A DNA stretch of 64,000 nt from Trinickia symbiotica (GCF_002934455.1 NZ_PTIR01000005.1:1-64000); one strand, 5' to 3'. Counted from the first letter of the stretch, positions 18,131 through 27,869 are shown. Program-made: numbers and translations. The notes: generated by a model not told the origin, from the letters alone.

Positions 18131-19372
18131 TTAATGTGCTGAAGCAGGCTGTAGTGGGCTCACGTTCCCCATTTTCCGCCACACGTAACCCAGCATTTTA
18201 ACGGTCCGGGCGTCCCAGGTGTTATCCCCCACCAGCGCGGCCGCCTCTTCAAGCGTCAATCGGCCGCGTTGCAATTGCCGCTCGACCGCCAGCACAAAGG
18301 CTTCCGGCGTCGCCGCGACTTCGAGGCCCGCCGTTTGGCTTCGGGTGAAATCGAGCGGCGTCGAGACCACCGGCAGCCCCGCGGCCAGGTACTCGAAGTA
18401 CTTCATCGGAAACATCGAGCGCGTGTAGTCGTTCAACCGCGTTGGCAACAACCCGACGTTCATCCCGCGCAGGTATTCCGGCAGTTGCTCGTAAGTTCTG
18501 TAACCGAGGAAATGCACATTGGGCAGTTGTTTCAACTCCGCAACACCTTGGCTGCGCTGCCCCTCCCGCTCGCTTCCAATGAAGATCCATTGCCAGCCGG
18601 GCCGCAAGCGTGCGGCGGCAAGAATCAGCGAAAAATCGACCTTGAAGTCGGAAAGGACGCCATGGTAGACGAGCCGCGGCCCCGGAATCTGCGTGAGATC
18701 CGGCGGGAGCGGACCCACCTCGAGCGCCCGTCCGAAATGATCGGCGTCGGCTACGTTCGCGAAAAAATGCGTGTTCGGATTCAAGCGCGAGCACCGTTCA
18801 TATAGTGCGGGCGCCGTCGTAAAAACGACGTCGCTCGAGCCAAGCAGTTGCCGCTCGGCACGCTCGAACGCCTCCACGTCGACGCCGGGAATCGCCGTAA
18901 TGTCGTCCACGCAATGGTAGACGAGTGGGCCGCGAGCGAGTCCCTCGACGGATGTCTGCATGTACGGGTGGTAAGTCCAGACTACCGGCTCGGCGCAACG
19001 ATATTTGCGCACGAAACGGGCGATGCTCAATTTCAGCAGCGCCTGATTGAGTTGGCGCACCATCGGCCAATGATGCTTCGCGGGGATCATCAGTGGAGAA
19101 AGCACCCAGACATTGGGCTCACGCTGCTTTGCCCCTATGAGGTTGGAACGCAAGCCCTGCCGCAATCTGCGCCAGATCCGAGCCCAGTCCTTGCCGCTGG
19201 CGAGCTTTGGCGAGCGGAAGCCCACGCTTTCAACGTAAAGCACGCGCCAGCCGCGACGCGCGAGGACCCTCGCCGTATGCTGTTTGTTGGTCCAATACGG
19301 CTCATCCCAGTCTGCTGTCGAGAACAGCAGGCAATCGCCAGCCGTCCGAGCGGTGTCAGAAGAGTCAGCCAT
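18131..19372 (-). CDS. TuaH-like glycosyltransferase
   Basis: A 413-residue protein whose N-terminus LLFSTADWDEPYWTNKQH is typical of the TuaH-like glycosyltransferases, named after a Bacillus teichuronic acid gene. The C-terminal half is GT4-like: LVYHGVLSDFKVDFSLI, FIGSEREG and MFPMKYFEYLAAGLPVVSTP. The ATG at 19372 overlaps the wecB stop by eight bases, so the genes are coupled. Being next to wecB suggests UDP-ManNAc or a derivative as a possible donor, but this is only contextual. Confidence 0.83.
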   Translation of the reverse strand: MADSSDTARTAGDCLLFSTADWDEPYWTNKQHTARVLARRGWRVLYVESVGFRSPKLASGKDWARIWRRLRQGLRSNLIGAKQREPNVWVLSPLMIPAKHHWPMVRQLNQALLKLSIARFVRKYRCAEPVVWTYHPYMQTSVEGLARGPLVYHCVDDITAIPGVDVEAFERAERQLLGSSDVVFTTAPALYERCSRLNPNTHFFANVADADHFGRALEVGPLPPDLTQIPGPRLVYHGVLSDFKVDFSLILAAARLRPGWQWIFIGSEREGQRSQGVAELKQLPNVHFLGYRTYEQLPEYLRGMNVGLLPTRLNDYTRSMFPMKYFEYLAAGLPVVSTPLDFTRSQTAGLEVAATPEAFVLAVERQLQRGRLTLEEAAALVGDNTWDARTVKMLGYVWRKMGNVSPLQPASAH

Positions 19373-20483
19373 TGAACACCTCGACGGGCTGCCCAAGGAG
19401 GCTCGATACGATGCGCTGAGAGGCCCCGCCATCCCCGTACGGGTTCGAGCGGTCGCGTAACGCCCGTCGGCGCCCCTCGTCGTCCAGCCAGGCCTTGGCT
19501 GCGGCTTCGATGCGCTCGGGCGCTTGGCCCGCAAGCGTCGCGAATCCCGCATCGACGCCTTCGCGTCGCTCGGTGTGGTTGCGCATCACCACCACCGGCA
19601 CACCGAAGGTCGGCGCCTCCTCCTGAATGCCGCCTGAATCACTGATCGCGAGTACGCTCCTGCTAAGCAAATAGAGGCTCGACGGGTAATCGACCGGGTC
19701 GATCAACGCCAGATTGTCAATGCCCGCGAGTTCGCGCATGACCGGTTCGCGAACGGCCGGGTTCAAATGGACCGGGAACACCCATTGATACTTCTGGTAT
19801 TGGCCGCAAAGGTCGCGCAGCACTTGGCAGATGCCTTTGATTGCGCCGAAGTTTTCGCGACGATGGCACGTCACAAGCACGTGCGCATGGCTCGGTCCGT
19901 CCCACTCGGGCAATCGTAGACTCGCCGGCGGGTGTTCCCAGGCGTTGCGAACAAGCATGATCGCATCTACGACTGTATTGCCCGTCACGACGATATGGCT
20001 CTCGTCGATCCCTTCGCGCAACAAGTTGTCCCGCGCAAGCGCGGTCGGAGCGAAATGCCGCGTAACAATACGGCTCAAAAGATTGCGATTGGCTTCCTCG
20101 GGGAACGGGCTTTTCAGATTGCGCGTACGCAAGCCCGCTTCCACGTGCGCGACGGCAATCCCGTGATGGAACGCTGCCAACCCGGCACAGAAAGCCGTCG
20201 TCGTGTCGCCCTGAACGAGGACCCAGTCGGGACGCACTTGCTCGAGCACGCGATCCATTTCGGTCAAAAGCCGCGCAGATAGCACGTTGAGCGACTGTCC
20301 AGGGCTCATCGTATCGACGCTGATGTTGGGCTCTATCTCGAAGAAATCGAGGGCCTGCGCGAGCATTTCCTTGTGCTGCCCGCTCGTGCAGACCACGGTG
20401 TCGACGCTGCGACGCAGCGCGTCCACGACGGGCGCGAGCTTGATGACTTCGGGACGCGTCCCCATGACGACCATGACTTTCAT
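19365..20483 (-). CDS. wecB: UDP-N-acetylglucosamine 2-epimerase (non-hydrolysing)
   Basis: Interconverts UDP-GlcNAc and UDP-ManNAc in the cytosol. The 372 residues match the family. Diagnostic motifs are MGTRPEVIKLAPV at the N-terminus, VQGDTTTAF, HVEAGLRTRNLKSPFPEE and SDSGGIQEEAPTFG. The ATG overlaps the preceding gene's stop as ATGA (20480-20483). No wecC (UDP-ManNAc dehydrogenase) is in the window, so either UDP-ManNAc itself is used or WecC is encoded elsewhere. Confidence 0.95.
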   Translation of the reverse strand: MKVMVVMGTRPEVIKLAPVVDALRRSVDTVVCTSGQHKEMLAQALDFFEIEPNISVDTMSPGQSLNVLSARLLTEMDRVLEQVRPDWVLVQGDTTTAFCAGLAAFHHGIAVAHVEAGLRTRNLKSPFPEEANRNLLSRIVTRHFAPTALARDNLLREGIDESHIVVTGNTVVDAIMLVRNAWEHPPASLRLPEWDGPSHAHVLVTCHRRENFGAIKGICQVLRDLCGQYQKYQWVFPVHLNPAVREPVMRELAGIDNLALIDPVDYPSSLYLLSRSVLAISDSGGIQEEAPTFGVPVVVMRNHTERREGVDAGFATLAGQAPERIEAAAKAWLDDEGRRRALRDRSNPYGDGGASQRIVSSLLGQPVEVFNG

Positions 20484-22072
20484 TTCAGCCGCCCGTCCGA
20501 AGTCATCTTGATGCGCTCGCCGCGGTATTCGACGGCGAGCGACAGGTCGGTCGCCGCTTGGCGAGACGGCTGCAGCAGGTACGAACCGTCTGCTTCAACC
20601 ACACAGCTCAGCGATTTGGCCCGCAGGAAATCCATGGCCGAAACTTCGTCGAGGAAGAGAGGGCGGCTCGCCCGCCTACGTATATACGCGATCAACTCCT
20701 CGTGCGCGCGGATGCGCTGCTCTTCGGTCCGCCAACCATACTGATATCGCGGCGAGAACGGATGATCGAGGTAACCGAAGAACGTGTTCGTCTCGTACGC
20801 GAAGTCGAACGCTTGTTTGAACACGGACAGCGGGTCGCCATCGGCCAACATGCAATCGCCATGAAGCATGCACTGCTGGCTGTGACCGATGAAGCCGTCC
20901 TGCATCTCGGCCAGTGCGCCCGCGCGCGCCAACAGGAATTCGGGGTCATTGCGGATGATGCCCCCGATGCAACCGGCATAGCCCGCATCTGCCAACGCTT
21001 CAAGCGCGTAACGAGGGCTCTGATGGAAAGGTGAGACGGCATAACGAACTGGCTTGGCTGTCACCGCTTCGATCGCTCGAGCCGATTCACGCCCCTCTTC
21101 GAACGCCGCCTCATAGCTACCGCCCCAGTTAGGGGCATGCGTGGCGGTGTGCGATAAGATCGCCGCGTGCGGCGCGGCTGCAAGCTCTTGAAGAAGGGCG
21201 TGGTGTACCGATTCGCGGAGATTCGACGTGTGCACGGCAAGCGAAAACGGGACGCCGAGCGACCGATAGGTCTCCCACAGCGGGCGAGCCGACTCGACGT
21301 CTTCATCGCAATCGAGCCGCGACGTGACGGCCGCGTCGAAGCCCCATGGGATCTCGCTCAGAATCGGCTGGCACGGAAGCTCGCCGCCTCGATGCCCCGA
21401 CAAGAAGTTTTCGACCGTTCGCCACTCGAACGAATCGCACGGACCTACCGGACGGTTGAACCACAGCACACTGGCCGATTCGAGATCCCACAATGCCGCA
21501 TACGAGAAACGGCGCTCTCCGTCGACATAAACGGACGCTAGCCTCGCGTGATTGGGCACATCGATCGGATCTCGAACTGACCAAATCGACCCGTCGGCGC
21601 GCACCGCACCGAAGCCGAGATTGTTCCATTCGTCCGTGAAGTCGAACCGTTCGAACGGGCGAACCCAAGTACCCTCACCCAAGCGGGCGCTCAACGCGTC
21701 GTAACGGACGTCGGCACGGCTTGCAGCAGTGTGGCCGCTGAGCGCAACGGCGCTGCGCGCGGCATTGCCAAAGTTATCGGGCAATGCGCAAGGCCGGCAC
21801 TCGAGCAACTTCGCAAGGGCGTCTGGCAGTCGCCCGAAGACGATCAGCTTGCCCTTCGCTGCGTTGCTGTCACTCTTCGCACGCAGCCACTCAACGAGCA
21901 ACTGCCCGTCTTCATTCGGAATATCAACTGCCGCTAGTACAGCTACCGAACCGGCACGCACGTCGCAACGAGCGATATGACGCGCCTGAATCGCGCTAAC
22001 CGAACGGCGCAGCGCCGCGAGGACGATCTTTCCGGCTTCGGCGCTTTGGTGCGAAAACAGAACGTCGATCAT
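20480..22072 (-). CDS. Polysaccharide deacetylase-like protein
   Basis: A 530-residue protein with no signal peptide or membrane helix. The region from about residue 240 resembles the NodB-type carbohydrate esterase 4 fold: VTSRLDCDED (Asp254, 256, 258) matches the TFDDG-like motif and SHTATH (His308, His312) the metal-binding HxxxH motif. The N-terminal 230 residues are unassigned. It probably removes an N- or O-acetyl group from a glycan or precursor; cytosolic location would be unusual for that role. Flanked by CapK-like and wecB genes with ATGA overlaps on both sides, so it is one translational block. Confidence 0.72.
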   Translation of the reverse strand: MIDVLFSHQSAEAGKIVLAALRRSVSAIQARHIARCDVRAGSVAVLAAVDIPNEDGQLLVEWLRAKSDSNAAKGKLIVFGRLPDALAKLLECRPCALPDNFGNAARSAVALSGHTAASRADVRYDALSARLGEGTWVRPFERFDFTDEWNNLGFGAVRADGSIWSVRDPIDVPNHARLASVYVDGERRFSYAALWDLESASVLWFNRPVGPCDSFEWRTVENFLSGHRGGELPCQPILSEIPWGFDAAVTSRLDCDEDVESARPLWETYRSLGVPFSLAVHTSNLRESVHHALLQELAAAPHAAILSHTATHAPNWGGSYEAAFEEGRESARAIEAVTAKPVRYAVSPFHQSPRYALEALADAGYAGCIGGIIRNDPEFLLARAGALAEMQDGFIGHSQQCMLHGDCMLADGDPLSVFKQAFDFAYETNTFFGYLDHPFSPRYQYGWRTEEQRIRAHEELIAYIRRRASRPLFLDEVSAMDFLRAKSLSCVVEADGSYLLQPSRQAATDLSLAVEYRGERIKMTSDGRLK

Positions 22073-23451
22073 GCGGTCACCACATGGCGAAACTTCGCAC
22101 GATGGCCGACCCTGACCATCTGGTCGTGTCCAACGTAGGCAATCGAAAAAGCATCGTTCCAGAAGTGTTTGACCTTGGCCGTAGTGTCGGCTTCGTTAGC
22201 CCAGGGCTCGAGCACGATACGCAGAGTCGGCGGCGAAGTCCGCAGGTCGATCTGAAATTCTTGGATGCCGCCGACGCGGTGATCGAGCATGTCCTGGATG
22301 TGGTGCGTCGCATGGGCGATGCCATTGATCGGCACGACGTCATGGATACGGCCGACGACGTCGACGAGAAAGAAGCCATCATCTCGTTCTTCGACGCGCG
22401 CGCGGTCTCCCGTCGCATAACGGATCAACGGCATAAGGTGGTTCCGGAAGCCGGTGAAAACGAGCTCGGAGCCGCCGTCGCAATCATCGTCGAGCATCCG
22501 GTGCTCCGGCCATCCCTCCGATTCCAGGATCTGGAACCCGCCCTCCTGGCCGTCCAGTTCGTAGGCCATCACGCCGAGCTCCGCCAAACCATAGCGATTG
22601 ATGACTCGGCATCGCAACGCGCGCTCGATCACCTCACGCGCATGATCTTCCAAGAGTTCGCCGCTTGACTCGAAGATAGAGAAAGCCTTGCCAAGCCCGT
22701 ATTTGCGCTCCACGTAGCATGCGAGCGCGTACATCGTCGACGGATGGCCATGCGCAAGATATGGCTTCCGCCGCTTCAAGGTTCGCCACATCTCCTCGAG
22801 ACCTTCGTCGTCGATCCGGTCGAAGAAAATGTTGCTGCGATTCATGGCGAAGCACTTGAAATCTTCGCGCGACGGCCAATTCGGTACGGCCTGGTCAGGG
22901 AAACGGCAGGCAAAGTGCAGCTCGGAGCGATAGCCGTGCTTTCCGGCTCGCCGGCGCGCGTAAAACGTCACCGCCGAGGAATAGTCGGCCGCTTCCTGAT
23001 CGTAGTAGATCGTGCACGAGAGCCCCGTCGAACCACCCGTCTTGCAGGCGTGATGCCGGATTTCTTCAAGCGGGCGCGAAAACAGACGTGCGCCCTGCTC
23101 GCGAATGACGTCCTTCGTGAGATAAGGCAGGTCTTGCAAATACCGGGGATCGGAGCCGACCTTGATCGGATCGAAGCGCCGCTCGCGATAGAGATCGCGG
23201 TAATAGGGCACGTGCTCGCCGGCGAACTGCAGGATATTGGACAATCTTTGGAGCGCGATCCGTCGCCGCTCGGGCATCGGTAGCCGATAGTGATGGCGCA
23301 GTTCGGCGACTTTCGGGCGGACATTGCGCTTCTCGCGGCTTTCAGCGATCGGATAGGCGACGTAGGCGCCCGCTAGGCCCTTCATCAGCCTGAACGGTTG
23401 GTGCCAGAACAATGTACCGCCGTAGCGGATCAGTGGATGATCAGCGCGCAT
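22069..23451 (-). CDS. CapK/PaaK-like adenylate-forming enzyme
   Basis: A 460-residue protein of the phenylacetate-CoA ligase-like branch of the adenylating superfamily, often called CapK in capsule loci. The phosphate loop is KTGGSTGLS, the adenine region RYGLAELGVMAYE, and the hinge region TGDRARVEERDDGFFLVDVV then GRIHD. Such proteins in polysaccharide clusters are thought to activate an acid for attachment to a sugar, but the acid is seldom known. It overlaps the deacetylase gene by ATGA at 22069-22072. An acyl activation role beside a deacetylase is plausible. Confidence 0.82.
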   Translation of the reverse strand: MRADHPLIRYGGTLFWHQPFRLMKGLAGAYVAYPIAESREKRNVRPKVAELRHHYRLPMPERRRIALQRLSNILQFAGEHVPYYRDLYRERRFDPIKVGSDPRYLQDLPYLTKDVIREQGARLFSRPLEEIRHHACKTGGSTGLSCTIYYDQEAADYSSAVTFYARRRAGKHGYRSELHFACRFPDQAVPNWPSREDFKCFAMNRSNIFFDRIDDEGLEEMWRTLKRRKPYLAHGHPSTMYALACYVERKYGLGKAFSIFESSGELLEDHAREVIERALRCRVINRYGLAELGVMAYELDGQEGGFQILESEGWPEHRMLDDDCDGGSELVFTGFRNHLMPLIRYATGDRARVEERDDGFFLVDVVGRIHDVVPINGIAHATHHIQDMLDHRVGGIQEFQIDLRTSPPTLRIVLEPWANEADTTAKVKHFWNDAFSIAYVGHDQMVRVGHRAKFRHVVTA

Positions 23452-23535
23452 GTTTTCCAGCCTTGTAGACGCTCACGCCGAGCCGGTGTTCGGACGAAAG
23501 CCCGATCGTCGTGACTGTGATTCGCAATGAGTCGG

Positions 23536-24309
23536 TCACGGCAGTGACGCGGAATCGGACGGAACTTCGACACTGGGGGCCTGTTTCAGCACCACCAACT
23601 CGTCAGAGACGATCTTGCCGTGCTCGAGGCCGATCTTTCGCGTGCACACACGCTCGACCAGTGAAGGGTCGTGCGTCGCGACAATAACGATCGACGCGCT
23701 GCCTACCAACGCTTCGAGACGCTGCGCGGCTTTGGCGCTGAACTCGGCGTCGCCTACACTGAGCCACTCGTCCATGATCAGAATGTCCGCCTCGACGCTC
23801 GTCGAAATCGAAAACGCGAGGCGCAGCATCATCCCGCTCGAGTAGGTGCGCACCGGCAAGTTCAGATATTCGCCGAGATCACTGAAGTCCGCGATCTCGT
23901 CGATCTTGCTTCGAATCCGGGCCGGCGAAAGGCCATCGAGAATGCCACGCAAGTAGATGTTCTCAAAACCGGTAGCATCGGAATCCAGTCCCATCGAAAC
24001 GTCGAGCAGCGACGCGACGCTGCCGCTCACTTTAAGACTGCCACGAACGGGCTCGTACACGCCCGAAAGCGTACGCAACAGCGTCGTCTTTCCCGAGCCG
24101 TTGTGACCGACGAGACCGATGCGCTCGCCCTCGGAAAAGCGGAAGCTCAACTCGTCGAGGGCCCGCACGATCGCGTGACGGCCTGCGTCCTGACCGATTC
24201 GGCCGCCGGTCGTCAGGTTCAGCACCGCCTTCTTCAGAGAGCGGTGCGAGTTTTCGTAAATGGGAAATTCGACCGAGATTCCCTCGGCAACGATAGACGA
24301 ACTCATCAT
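23536..24309 (-). CDS. wzt: Polysaccharide ABC transporter ATP-binding protein
   Basis: Nucleotide-binding subunit that powers export of a lipid-linked glycan. Walker A is GHNGSGKTT (68-76), the signature is YSSGMMLRL (156-164), Walker B is ILIMDEWLSVGD and the switch is VATHDPSL. At 257 residues it ends soon after the ATPase fold. It therefore lacks the C-terminal carbohydrate-binding domain that reads the chain terminus in long Wzt proteins and resembles the short type used with already-coupled polymerisation. Starts with two adjacent ATGs (24309, 24306), four bases after wzm. Confidence 0.93.
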   Translation of the reverse strand: MMSSSIVAEGISVEFPIYENSHRSLKKAVLNLTTGGRIGQDAGRHAIVRALDELSFRFSEGERIGLVGHNGSGKTTLLRTLSGVYEPVRGSLKVSGSVASLLDVSMGLDSDATGFENIYLRGILDGLSPARIRSKIDEIADFSDLGEYLNLPVRTYSSGMMLRLAFSISTSVEADILIMDEWLSVGDAEFSAKAAQRLEALVGSASIVIVATHDPSLVERVCTRKIGLEHGKIVSDELVVLKQAPSVEVPSDSASLP

Positions 24310-24312
24310 GTG

Positions 24313-25134
24313 TCAGAGCCAATACGGGACGCGATGACGTGTTCGTCGCATCAGGTACTGCGCGAAAGCAAAACCGACAATCAACAGCGCGATCGACCAG
24401 ACCCACGATTCCCAACGAATCGGACGGCCCGTCAGCGGAGCGCGGACGATCTCGATCATGTGATAAAGCGGATTGTATTCAGCCACCCACCCGCGATCCT
24501 TGAGGACCTCGGGCGACCACATAACCGGCGTAAAGAAGAACACAACCTGCGTGAGGTTCTGAATGATCGGCGGGATGTCGCGAAAGCGTGCACACAGAAT
24601 GCCGAAGGCGGTTCCGATCCACACGCCGTGAAGCACCAGCAGGAACAGGCCTAGCGGAACCAGCAGAAACTCCCACGTCGGCCACCTGCCAAATGCGATG
24701 AGAAGCAGCACGACCACCGGCAAGCTATGGAGCATGATCGCAAAGTTGCGCCATACGATTCGACATACGTGCACGGTCAACGGAATGCGTATCTGCTTGA
24801 TCAAATAGGCTGAGCCGATAAACGCATTGCAACTTTCGTTCGCGATCGACGACATGTACTGCCAGATTACTAGGCCGACCGCGAGATACGGCAGATAGCT
24901 CCGCACTTCCTGGTGCAGCAGTGTTGAATACAGCGCGCCGAGCACGACGACCATGATGGCCGTGCTCAACGTGAACCAGAAAGGCCCGATGATCGAGCGC
25001 CGGTAACGCTGACGGATGTCGTGCCATCCGAGCGTTCCCCACACCCGCGTCGCCTTCAAGCCGACGAGCAGGTCATTCCTGCCGCTATGGCCACTAAGGT
25101 GGCCACCTTCACGTTCGATTACTGCAACATCCAT
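24313..25134 (-). CDS. wzm: Polysaccharide ABC transporter permease
   Basis: A 273-residue ABC-2 type permease that carries undecaprenyl-linked glycan across the inner membrane. Features are WHDIRQRYRRSIIGPFWFTL before the first helix, about six hydrophobic segments, FRDIPPIIQNLTQVVFFFTP and a terminal basic tail. ATG 25134 is used: it lies one base after the manC stop, whereas the upstream in-frame start would overlap manC by 50 bases. It pairs with wzt, so polymerisation is completed in the cytosol rather than by a Wzy polymerase. Confidence 0.93.
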   Translation of the reverse strand: MDVAVIEREGGHLSGHSGRNDLLVGLKATRVWGTLGWHDIRQRYRRSIIGPFWFTLSTAIMVVVLGALYSTLLHQEVRSYLPYLAVGLVIWQYMSSIANESCNAFIGSAYLIKQIRIPLTVHVCRIVWRNFAIMLHSLPVVVLLLIAFGRWPTWEFLLVPLGLFLLVLHGVWIGTAFGILCARFRDIPPIIQNLTQVVFFFTPVMWSPEVLKDRGWVAEYNPLYHMIEIVRAPLTGRPIRWESWVWSIALLIVGFAFAQYLMRRTRHRVPYWL

Positions 25135-25135
25135 A

Positions 25136-26551
25136 TCAGGCTCGCCCGTAAACGTCCTCGAACCTGACGATGTCGTCCTCACCAAGGTACTCGCCGCTTT
25201 GCACCTCGATCATGACGAGGTCGACGACGCCAGGATTCTCGAGGCGATGCTTGTGCCCCGCGGGAATGTAAGTGGACTCGTTGCGAGCGACGAAAAATTC
25301 GCGGTCGCCGTTGACCACCTTGGCCATCCCGCTCACTACGATCCAATGCTCGCTGCGGTGATGGTGCATCTGCAGGCTCAGGCTCGCCCCCGGCTTAACT
25401 TCGATACGCTTGATCTTGAAGCCTGGCGCTTCTTCCAGGACGGTGTAAGTGCCCCATGGCCGGTGCACCGTCCGGTGCACCTTATGCGCTTCGTGACCGC
25501 TCGCCTTCAATTGCGCGTAGATATGCCGCACTTCCTGCGCACGCTCCCGCTTCGCCACAAGCAGCGCGTCCGGCGTATCGATGACAATCAGGTTCTCGAC
25601 ACCTACGGCACCGATGATCCGGTCGCGACTCATCAGATAGCAGTTGTCGACGTCATGCAGCAACGCTTCGCCTTCGATGCGGTTGCCGTGACTGTCCGGC
25701 TTCGAGAGCTCGCTCACGGCCGTCCACGAACCGATGTCGCTCCAGCCGATGCTGCACGGAACGACGGACACGTTCCCGGACTTTTCCATTACCGCGTAAT
25801 CGATGGAATCTTCACGAACCGCGCCGAAAGTTTTCGGGTCCAGCTGGACTTGCGTCCACCCCTCCCCGTTCGAGATGCGCGACTCGCGCATGCAGCTTGA
25901 TACGGCGTCGAGGATGTCAGGACAATGCTGCTTCATCTCTCGCAACATCGCCGCAACCGTAAAGCAAAACATGCCCGAGTTCCAATAAAACCCTTCCGAC
26001 GCGACATACTCGCGTGCCTTTTCCAGCGGAGGTTTTTCGATGAAACGAAGGACCGTATTGCCATCGGCTTCGATATATCCGTAACCGGTCTCGGGTGTCT
26101 CGGGGCGAATACCGAACGTCACGATTTTCCCGCCGTCGGCCAATTTGGCTGCTTCATCCACTGCCTTTGCAAACGCGAGTTCGTCGGCAACGAGATGGTC
26201 GGCCGCGAGCACGAGCATCAAGGTATCCGCACCGGATGTCTCGGCTACACGACTGACGGCCGCTGCAATCGCTGCCGCTGTGTTGCGGCCAAATGGTTCG
26301 CAAATAAACGACGTGCCTATCCGATCGGTATTAATTTCCCTGAATTCGTCTTCGGCTTTAAAGAACAATTCCCGATTGGTTACGGTAAGGATTTCCTTAA
26401 CGTCCGGCAGAGAAGCCGCACGAAGAAAAGCTTTTTGCAGCAAGCTGCGCCCATCCGAAAGGCGAATGAAAGGTTTGGGGTGCAACTCTCGCGAGACCGG
26501 CCACAGGCGCGATCCGACGCCCCCGCACAGGATGATGGGTATCAAGCTCAC
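25136..26551 (-). CDS. manC: Mannose-1-phosphate guanylyltransferase / mannose-6-phosphate isomerase
   Basis: Makes GDP-D-mannose from mannose-1-phosphate and GTP; the cupin domain at the C-terminus is the isomerase part of bifunctional enzymes. The 471 residues match the bifunctional length. The pyrophosphorylase motif is LCGGVGSRLWPVSRELHPK (residues 8-26) and FIEKPPLEKA is also typical. The cupin stretch includes RPWGTYTVLEE and SLQMHHHRSEHWIVVSG. Starts with GTG at 26551 after a strong AGAGGAG. GDP-mannose feeds gmd and rmd. Confidence 0.96.
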   Translation of the reverse strand: MSLIPIILCGGVGSRLWPVSRELHPKPFIRLSDGRSLLQKAFLRAASLPDVKEILTVTNRELFFKAEDEFREINTDRIGTSFICEPFGRNTAAAIAAAVSRVAETSGADTLMLVLAADHLVADELAFAKAVDEAAKLADGGKIVTFGIRPETPETGYGYIEADGNTVLRFIEKPPLEKAREYVASEGFYWNSGMFCFTVAAMLREMKQHCPDILDAVSSCMRESRISNGEGWTQVQLDPKTFGAVREDSIDYAVMEKSGNVSVVPCSIGWSDIGSWTAVSELSKPDSHGNRIEGEALLHDVDNCYLMSRDRIIGAVGVENLIVIDTPDALLVAKRERAQEVRHIYAQLKASGHEAHKVHRTVHRPWGTYTVLEEAPGFKIKRIEVKPGASLSLQMHHHRSEHWIVVSGMAKVVNGDREFFVARNESTYIPAGHKHRLENPGVVDLVMIEVQSGEYLGEDDIVRFEDVYGRA

Positions 26552-26773
26552 AAACTCCTCTTCGTCTTTCTATGTGGAACGAAAACACCGGTCGCCCAGC
26601 GCGGCCTTCTTCCCCAACCATATGATCAGCCTGCGACCGGCCGAAGGCATGCAGCAGTAATCTGCTGTAACGAAACTGTCCTCCGCCGAGATGCCGCATT
26701 CTAGCGTACCGGCCATGCCCTGAACACCTCGGCCCAAGCTGCCCGCGGCTCGACGTTGTAAAAATAGCGACAG

Positions 26774-27676
26774 CTATGCTCCCGCCAGGCAAAGCGCAAG
26801 GGCGTCTCGCCACTGCGGCGGCCGGATACCGAACGTTGCCGTCAGCTTCGCGTTTGAAAGACGCGAATTGGCCGGTCGCCGCGCCGGCGTCGGATACTCG
26901 GCCGAGGTGATCGGCACGACTTTCGGCCTCTTGTCACGAAGCGCAACATCGAAAATCGCCTTGGCGAAGCCGGCCCACGATGTCTGTCCGTCGGCGGTCA
27001 AATGATAGATTCCCGACCGCCTGGCCCACCAATCGGCGCGCGCATCCTCGGGCAACGCCATCGATTGCGCGACGATCTGCGCGGTCGCCTCCGCGATGGT
27101 CCGTGACCATGTCGGCGCTCCGATCTGGTCGGCGACGATCCGCAACTCTTCCCGCTCCTGGGCGAGCCGCAGCATGGTGCGGACGAAGTTTCGTCCGCGC
27201 ACCCCATAAACCCAACTGGTCCTCAGCACCAGATGCAAGCCACCACAATCTTCGACAGCGCGCTCGCCTGCCAGCTTGCTCTCGCCGTACACGTTCAGCG
27301 GACCAACGCGGTCGTCTTCCTGGTAAGGCGCTGGCTTCGCTCCGTCGAAGACGTAATCCGTGGAATAGTGAATCAGCGGAATGCCGAGCCGCTGCGCTTC
27401 GGAGGCCAGCAGGCCCGGAGCCACCGCGTTGATGCACATCGCAGCATCGCGCTCGGTTTCCGCCTGATCCACCGCTGTATAAGCAGCGGGGTTAATGATG
27501 AGCGATGGTTTGATCTCGCGTACGACAACGGCAAGTCGACTTTCGTCCGCCAGATCGAGCGTATTGTGATCCGGCGCAACGACGCGACCGAGCCCTTGCA
27601 GGCAACGCACCAGCTCAAACCCTACCTGACCGGACGCGCCGGTTACAAGGATGGGGCGCTCTCTCAATTCAGACAT
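26774..27676 (-). CDS. rmlD: dTDP-4-dehydrorhamnose reductase
   Basis: Final step of dTDP-L-rhamnose synthesis. The NADPH loop is VTGASGQVGFEL, followed by the typical NPAAYTAVDQAE and YSTDYVFDG motifs and the Tyr/Lys pair YGESK. About 300 residues, the normal length. ATG 27676 is used because it gives the usual short leader; ATG 27688 is possible and neither has a clear ribosome site. It is separated from rmlC by rmd, so the rml genes are split by the GDP-rhamnose reductase gene. Confidence 0.95.
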   Translation of the reverse strand: MSELRERPILVTGASGQVGFELVRCLQGLGRVVAPDHNTLDLADESRLAVVVREIKPSLIINPAAYTAVDQAETERDAAMCINAVAPGLLASEAQRLGIPLIHYSTDYVFDGAKPAPYQEDDRVGPLNVYGESKLAGERAVEDCGGLHLVLRTSWVYGVRGRNFVRTMLRLAQEREELRIVADQIGAPTWSRTIAEATAQIVAQSMALPEDARADWWARRSGIYHLTADGQTSWAGFAKAIFDVALRDKRPKVVPITSAEYPTPARRPANSRLSNAKLTATFGIRPPQWRDALALCLAGA

Positions 27677-27869
27677 AGAGTCGTGCATCGGTAGGTATGC
27701 GGGGCCTATGTCGCCGCCACCGCCTGTCGGCCAGCAGAGCGTTAGGCGCCAAATTATAAAGGCAAGCAACAACGGCCCCAAAAGGCCTAACAAACTGATA
27801 CAACCGATAACATCTGTTTTCCCAATCACCGCTTGGCAGCGTAAAAATTGCCGCCGTCTCGACTCACTA

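Noticed and set aside
13811..23451. Aminoglycoside biosynthesis cluster, suggested by the DOI-synthase-like cyclase
   Set aside because: No DOI aminotransferase, aminocyclitol glycosylation set or resistance gene is present; all neighbours fit polysaccharide assembly.
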